Positions 57,340 through 64,000 of a stretch of 64,000 bases of DNA are shown here, in pieces (position 1 is the stretch's first letter; each line of letters begins with the position of its first letter). The DNA comes from Aquatica leii (lineage: Eukaryota > Arthropoda > Insecta > Coleoptera > Lampyridae): positions 42,663,117 to 42,727,116 of the forward strand of contig CM069436.1 in the NCBI GenBank assembly GCA_035610365.1. Reading direction: 5' to 3'. The position numbers and the translations under genes are program-made. The notes under the pieces are model-generated. The model was not told where the DNA came from. It did no database searches and was given only the letters and a program-made list of their open reading frames with translations.

Positions 57340-58845
57340 ATGCTACACTATAAAAAAAAGAAAAAACGGAAACACCGAGGGTACTTACAAACGCACTGTC
57401 GACGAAATTAGGTGAAAAGCAAACAACTATCATCGAGACAACGTAACAAATCGGTTGTATATGTTTCAATCGATAACAAAAGAATAACATCTGCAATTAA
57501 ACCTTTATTAACGAAAATTCTTAGTAATAAATTTCTTCAACAGCTCAGAAAAATTGTATTAACAATACGTCGCAATGTCCGGTTTTCAATATATGCAACT
57601 GGGTGATTATTATTGTCACTTGAAGTTATAGAAATTTTATTTAGTAACCCGACATATTTAAATAGTGTTAGAGAAAAGTTTGATTAAGGTAAAATCGAGT
57701 TACAGCAAAACTTCACGTCTTGAATTTTTGACTTTAAAAAGATATTCGACATATTGTAATTTAACTTTAATTTTCTTTAACCATTTGTAAACTTATGAAC
57801 GGCCACTGAAATAATACTTAACTTTACAGTGCCAGTGACATAAACTAAAATTGCAAGTTGAATTGTCAAAGAGTTGGTTTTTCGCATCAGAAACAAATAT
57901 TCATAATTTTCTTATTTGACTAAGTCGTATATTACTTTATTCTACGTTATAAAAAAAATTGATAAGACTACAACGTTTTAATAAAAATTCATAACTGCTT
58001 AATAGTATTAATTAAAATTTAAGCGTTTAATTAATCAGACATTTATCTTTTTGTTTAAAAAGGCCGTTTAATGGTATTTTTTTTATGCACAAACTCAGAA
58101 ATGTTTCTTTTTAAACAGAAAAAGTAGTCGACCATTGTGTTTGTTTTCTATATTTTTTGGTACCTTTGTCGTTCTATTTCTTTTAAGTCTTGATGGAACT
58201 TCTCTCCTTGTTGTTCGCGTATTTGTGCATGATTTTTGGAAAAAACAATTAAGATAGGCATGCAAAAAGTGAATTCTGATCTTTATATTACATCCTAAAT
58301 ACTAAATCTTTTCCAACATTTAAACGATTCTTTCAGATTCTTGTGATTTCAGAATTTTCTTTTAAGCGCCGTCATGCTGTATTGAAAGATTAATTCTTTA
58401 CCCAATGCTTTTAAAAATTAATTTTGTTATATCTAATTTGATATGCAATGGACGTGAAAGTATTTCATCTGCGTTCACTAAACTTTTATGTATAATTTTT
58501 TTTATCTTGGTGTAAGACCTAAACCTGTGTTCATTGCAGAGCTATATATGGCTTTACTATGATATTGCAATAAAGGAGGGCATTTTAGTGTACACACTCC
58601 ACATCGTTTTGGTCTTTATATTTAATTTTTCTAACAGCAACTATAGATTGTCATAAGTTTTTTTAAGTAAACTGAATGACCAACTGTCGCAGATGCGTGC
58701 TTATCTCTATTATATAAAAAAAAACTTTTACATTAATATTAAAGGGGTCTATTGAAAGTCTCGATTCACCAAGAAGATACGTGGAAGCCCTAAGGGACTT
58801 TGTCTATTTTTGTATTGGCTATATTTTTGTTTACTTGTTGGTAAC
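57340..58845. other. AT-rich stretch, nothing recognised
   Basis: Short frames only and no identifiable repeats. Confidence 0.55.
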
Positions 58846-58853
58846 ATCTTAAC

Positions 58854-60093
58854 CAGTGGCGGCTGGTGGTCAATCATACAATAGGGTCATTTAAAAAAAA
58901 CGCAATGTTCGCAAAAAGGCTAAAAAAACATTCTTACAGTAACGTGATTTATATTTAAGATCAATTATGTTTAAGATTCAAGATATTCGTCTATAATTAC
59001 AATTATCAAAATAATCAATAACAAGCTCATTAAAATTTACAATGCTTTTTCAATGCTTAGCATAAAAATGTACATCTTTCTTGTCTCATAGTATTGCCAA
59101 TTGCGTAGAAATGTTTGAATTCTTTTTAACACAGAGAAATATCGCTCTCTTTCCACTGTAGTCATATGTAAAGTCAATCAATTGTTTTATTTAATATATG
59201 TATCTATTTTTAGCTTTTACAAACATTTTCATTATAGTCTTTAATTGATCTCACAATTGCTTTTTACTTTATCTTTTAAATGCTATAAATCCGCAACATT
59301 ATCTTTACAACATAATGATTAATGCATCATTTGAAAACAGTAAACATAAAACACTAAAATCTATTATTTATTTCAAATCCACAAATCCAATCTAACGAAT
59401 CATACACAGATTCTTTAAAATTACTGTAAACTTCTTTATTTTTATGTTTATTGGTTGGTCGAATTTGAAGTAAAGGCTGAGGATGAGCATTAAATTCTAG
59501 ATGTGTAAGCAATTATTAGCTATTCATTTTTTAACGTCTTGTACCACAGTTATTATGAAACAAAAGCGATAAGTCGTCTTTTACAAATGAATATATTAAC
59601 AATTAACTAAAAAATCAACTGTAAAGTTTGTCATATGTGATAAGAAATCCGTATTTAATACACACGTGCTGCAAAAATAACGATAGATGACGTAAGTCAC
59701 GTAAGCAATGCAAGTATTGCACTTAAAGAAAATTGCACTAAGTATTATCTTTGGCGTAAGCGGCCCGGCTGAAAATCCTGCGAAAACATTTAAACATTTA
59801 CATTCTTCTTTTCGAACTCGCATAAAATTGTATTATGTGTGTCTCACTCTTGATTACAATAATTATCGTAATATAATGCAAATGTGGACACAAGTACGTA
59901 TCAGCCTCGGGTGAATTCGCAAGCTTTCGTATCTGTTGCGTTTAAATTGACAATTATTTAATCGCATGAAATTTAAACGCTGATAATTTGATTTAAACGC
60001 AAATTGTATGTGATTTTAAAGCAAATAAAATACCTTCCTTATTCATTTTTGGAGGGGCATTGACCAAATGACCTAATAGAGAAGCCGCCACTG
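58854..60093 (-). mobile_element. hAT element remnant with TIRs and 8-bp duplication
   Basis: Starts CAGTGGCGGCTGGTGGTCAA and ends AAGCCGCCACTG, inverted copies of each other at the tips. The flanking 8 bases are ATCTTAAC (58846-58853) and ATCTTAGC (60094-60101), a hAT-type target duplication with one change. A piece of hAT dimerisation domain lies inside on the minus strand. At 1240 bases it is an internally deleted derivative. The 223-bp element at 28908 belongs to the same family. Confidence 0.85.
59040..59165 (-). pseudogene. hAT transposase dimerisation domain fragment
   Basis: The minus-strand frame from 59165 reads MTTVERERYFSVLKRIQTFL, then RNWQYYETRKMYIFMLSIEK. This matches the hAT C-terminal dimerisation signature (S-A--ERSFS-LKRIKT-LRN-M----L--L-MLSIE). 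It lies near the left end, so the gene ran from right to left. The catalytic part is deleted. Confidence 0.75.
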
Positions 60094-60099
60094 ATCTTA

Positions 60100-60950
60100 G
60101 CAGATGTAATGCGGATTCTTCTGGAGTTAGTTTAGAAGCAAATTTTGAAATTAATTGTTGTTTAAATATAATCTACGCCAACGAGTTTCATTCATTTTCA
60201 ATTTCGGTTTCATAAAAACTTCTGGCATCTCCTTCAAGTCTGCATCTAACAATTTCAACCATTTTATTTTATTTTATTGGTCTAAATCTGCTTGTTCTTC
60301 AATTTTTTTTAAGTATTGTTTGATGGACGTCTTTTTGTTATATACTTTTACTGTACAAGCTATCATTCATAAGTACGCAATTTTTCGTCTTTGTTTTACG
60401 AGAACAAAACAACCACATATATAACAAAATACGTCCGTATCGCTTATACACTTTGTTTTTGCTACACACGCACAAAGACAGCTTACGACGCAACCGTATT
60501 TGCATAAGATATGTACTATTAACATAAATTCTGTAAGTGGACTATATTAACAAGTCAGTCGACGCTTAAACAAGTATAACATGGCACAGGACAGATAACT
60601 AATAAATGGAGTCAGTGTAGAAAGTGTAAATAAAATTGGACCGGTTCGCATTTTGAATAAAAAGCCACTTTTTAGAGGCAGAAAGGAAAGTGACGCAAAA
60701 TAGGGCATTTTTAATTTTAAAATGATAATATTTTTATTCAATGAGAAATGCCCACCAAGAAAGTCTAATAAATACGATAATTAAATTTAAGCGTAGTATC
60801 ATTTCAGTTAATGTTAATCAAACAATTTCTGCACCACTAGTTTATCAGATTTGTAGTTTTCCTCTTTACGTACGACACTGTTAGTATCAGTAGCAGCATG
60901 GTTGCCTTGTGTACGCTAAGAAAGAACATAATTTGTAGTCTTAAACAACC
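60100..60950. other. AT-rich stretch between two hAT remnants
   Basis: No gene is recognised. It ends in CAGTGGTGGTCAATT at 60952, which may be the left terminus of the next hAT element. Confidence 0.4.
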
Positions 60951-60964
60951 TCAGTGGTGGTCAA

Positions 60965-63801
60965 TTTAACAATATGAACATTTCGATTCCCAGTGAAGAT
61001 CTTAAGAGCCAGTAATTATCAAGTTCATTGCGCTGAAAGCTCGTTTGCATTTAGCACTTGATATTGTAATGCACTTGATACACATCAACAAATTATTCAG
61101 TTCAGGACCGATCACTTTCCCTTTGCTTTGTTTGTACTTACAGAAGTTTCTCACAACAGCTCCGTTCTTCAGCTAAAAACGGTCACAAAAAGCAACAACT
61201 TTATTCTCTCCATAAAGAATACTAATGTTATGGTTCCAGTAAATTAGTAACAGCATTTTGATTTGTTCCAAAAGCAGTTCATAGGCACTTTCATTTACTT
61301 GTGAATTACCAGCACTATGACCTGCATGTGAAAATCTCACGGTAAACATTCTTTTTCTGAGATTGTTTTGTAGACTTTGATAGAACTGAGCGCGGTGAAT
61401 CATTATAACAGTTGCAGGACCTGTGTTTCAAACGCCACTCTCATGCAAATTTCGATTTTTCATCAGCGTTCAATGTTTCAGATTTGAAACGTTCAGGTTT
61501 GCCACGAAAACCGAGATTTGAATATTAATACTATTATGTGCATCAATGATCTTAATGTCACATTTTTGCTGTTCGAGGGATAATTCACTTAATTCACATA
61601 AAACCTCGTATATGGCCCAAGTTCTTGACAAATTCAACCAAGCTGAGAAGAAGTGCAAAACCACCATATACGGCTTTGTCATTACCATCATGTTTTTCGT
61701 CTGATTCGGATTTTTGTAAGAAATTTATATTGCTCTAGTAACTTCATATAAACAAAAATAAAAGCACCACAATTTATTGTTATTTAAAAATTATTTTCTA
61801 ATGCATTAATTCTGAGCGACGTTAAAATTTAAATGGCAATTCTTTAATAGCCGCCTAATTAAAAAAGCAATTTAAAATCGCCATGAGAGATGTATTTCCA
61901 ACCTTATTCAAATAATTTGTCACGAAAATGGATCCAAATGAAAAAATTAATTCTGTCAATCGAATTACTTGAAACTAATTTCTATTTTTTTTATATAAAA
62001 TGAACGATTATCAATTATCGAAATAAATTATACTAGACAAGCAAATCTTTCTTATTTTGCAGTGAGTAAACAAGGCGGCATAGTTTTTTCAGACAGCTTA
62101 GAACTTTTCCTATCTTTAGCAACTCCACATCTAGGTTTTTCGCACATTCTTTTAATTCACGGTGGTTTTTTAGGTTTGTAAAGGCCATGAAGCTTTTCGA
62201 CTCCTTAGAGTGATTGATTTGATTCAGTTTTTTCATGGTATCTCCAACACACAATTCAAGATAGCTGCCTCAACAATTCAGCAACACATTTTATTCTTCA
62301 AAGCATCACTGAGGCACCATTACAAATACTGCCTATTAGACTCTGTTAAATATTGTAGAAACATATTAACTAACAATTAGGTTTTCTTAATAATGACACG
62401 CAAATAGTTCGCTTTTGACAATATCTGGATTACCGAAGTTGATTAATCGAGAATGATGACAAATTTAGCTTTTAATTAGACAATCTCCATAAACAGTTTG
62501 CTACGCATTTCAACACCAATGAAATCAGCGTGAGTGTAGAATAGTGCCTATATCACAACCGTTTAGATTCTGCATGTCAATGTTTCAAGGAAGGTTCTTA
62601 TATGATCGACAGCTTTTTACAAAATTGTACACGGTACAAAACACGCGTTCAGTTAAAACTCATTTTGCTTGTTTACAGCGTATTTGTCAAGATTTTGCTT
62701 TCTGAATGAGATCGGCAATGGTTTGGTGCGATTTTAAATTGACATGATCAAAAACTTTCTTTCTCTGCAGAACTTATTTTTTTCCTTGGTGTTCCAACAT
62801 TTCGGCAGTAAATTGTTATTCGGAACAACTACTTTTAGCTTTTGCGTATCTTTGTTTGCCATTTGAGTGTCTGAACTGTCTGCGGCATTACAAAAGTGGA
62901 AAATGTGATTTTACGAACTATCACTTTATAACAGTAAATTCGATCAACAATTATTTCTATTGCAAGTTCACCGTCTGCAATTACGAACTGTGGTTCTTTT
63001 GCTAAAATAAAATCTGGAGCATGAGTCGCTGAATTATCTCAAATGTGTTTATTATAAAGAAGGTAGTTTTTTACAATATGTGGAAATTTTTGCAGAATTA
63101 TATGATTTAATCGCTTAAATAACATTTTCTAAACTTAAATTATTTAACTATAGTTTCAATAAATTTCTCAAATGATTTGTCTTTATAAAATTCAAGACAT
63201 TTAAGTACTGCCATAAAGCAAATTTTACCATAGTATTTTCTGTGCCTAATTTAAATTTATCGTTTACATAAATTGAACCAAAAGTAATTATTATTGAGTT
63301 TTGACAATATTTTACTGCAAATTAGCAGGACGACTTCTAAAAAATATATGGACACAATTTGGCTCAAAATTTTGATATTGCTTTTCCATTCATGTATAGC
63401 CGTAATGTTCTATTTATGAAGGAAGGACAATCATAGCAAACGATAATAAAAATGCTTCGATCAAATGGTCCCTGTAAAATATGCTCATTATTATTATTTG
63501 AATCCAAACATGAATTTAAATCATGAGCCTGAAATGAGATGTTCAGAATTTCGTGATCACAGTGTTTATCAAATTTAGAACTTTCTGAAAAATTGTCTGC
63601 AGCTTCACCTCTACTTCCAATTGCGCCACGGTTAATTTGCATTCTCGTGTTTGCATCTTCCGAATCTTGATCTTTGGATGTTGTATTGTGTTTTGCCTTC
63701 TTCACAGAACCGCCAAAAAACTAATTTAACTATTTACACGTTTGAGAAGCTACTTGAGAAGCTCTTACTCTTTCGCGATTAACGCGGTTACTTTTAGGCA
63801 T
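60965..63801 (-). pseudogene. Long decayed hAT transposase (KIAA1586/ZMYM-like type)
   Basis: Read right to left. An ATG at 63801 opens a basic N-terminus (MPKSNRVNRERVRASQVASQ), followed by a polar region at 63705-63364. 62830-62755 reads PKCWNTKEKNKF, near the usual zinc-finger/C-W-N start. 62500-62385 reads KAKFVIILD, stop, STSVIQILSKANYLRVII, the catalytic-Asp region (normally DEST). 62254-62033 holds ELKECAKNLDVELLKIGKVL. 61690-61470 holds YEVLCELSELSLEQQKCDIK. 61403-61173 holds NESAYELLLEQIKM and ILYGENKVVAFCDRF. 61170-60965 ends with TISSAKCKRAFSAMNLIITG, the hAT dimerisation motif. Numerous stops and frameshifts. The 5' terminus lies near or past the window edge. Confidence 0.75.
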
Positions 63802-64000
63802 GGTGATAGTCATTCACATTCACGTTGATTTATAACTATGCAATTAATTTTTGTTTTACTTATTAAATTCACTGTTGTTTAAAGTCTGTTAAATATAACT
63901 TTTTCATTCTCACTATTGAATTTCAAATAAGTGTACGAAGTTTCGACTATGATTCTGAAATATCGGAGCTTCCGTCTCAAATTTCGAATCCAAAGATGAA

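Noticed and set aside
58854..58890. Reading 58854 as the start of a P-element or piggyBac
   Set aside because: 8-bp duplication, CAGTGGCGG end and the dimerisation domain are hAT features; no TTAA flanks.
1..64000. CRISPR arrays, bacterial operons, integrons or prophage
   Set aside because: Intron-bearing insect gene and eukaryotic TEs throughout; no direct-repeat/spacer array or ribosome-binding-site organisation.

Overview
The window is nuclear DNA from an insect-like animal. By eye it is about 70% A+T, gene-poor, and packed with old, broken transposable elements. The organism call rests on one clear host gene, an Osiris-family (DUF1676) gene at 51707-52540, a family known only from insects. 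The repeat repertoire agrees with this: R1-clade LINE, Tc1/mariner, hAT, PIF/Harbinger, MULE, Crypton-type recombinase and a Penelope-like fragment. I cannot assign the order with confidence.

Layout. 0-8.2 kb: a plus-strand reverse transcriptase scrap (60-735), a possible LTR/leader remnant (846-1790), then a nearly complete but frameshifted R1-clade LINE on the minus strand (about 3020-8160). 8.2-16 kb: mostly AT-rich, with a candidate two-exon short gene (9094-9593), a hAT-like end abutting a coding fragment (10558-11017), a diverged ~435-bp tandem duplication and a 15-bp minisatellite. 16-18.3 kb: a second copy of the LTR/leader remnant, a two-gene PIF/Harbinger remnant (MADF protein plus transposase) and a Penelope-type GIY-YIG endonuclease fragment. 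21.9-26.1 kb: a Crypton-type tyrosine recombinase relic and two CpG-rich hairpins. 28-32 kb: a pogo-like end, a small hAT MITE, and a LINE C-terminal fragment. 33.5-34.7 kb: a strongly T/G-rich block. 35.5-37.4 kb: a 1.94-kb terminal-inverted-repeat element of a kind I do not recognise, with a possible spliced small gene and a 24-bp tandem array. 41 kb: a third CpG-rich hairpin. 44.3-48.4 kb: a 4.07-kb Tc1/mariner element with ~133-bp inverted repeats, TA flanks, a dead transposase and an internal foldback. 51.7-52.6 kb: the Osiris gene, with TATA box and poly(A) signal. 54.4-57.3 kb: a candidate orphan promoter, a spliced MULE/SWIM-domain relic and an inverted repeat. 58.8-63.8 kb: two hAT remnants, one with clear inverted repeats and an 8-bp target duplication, the other a long decayed transposase running to the right edge.

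The only gene I call functional with confidence is the Osiris gene. Its product is expected to enter the secretory/endosomal route during cuticle formation. Everything else recognisable is selfish DNA, nearly all with stops, frameshifts or lost catalytic residues. Two short spliced reading frames (9094-9593 and 36531-36748) keep open frames across plausible introns and are the best candidates for undescribed genes.
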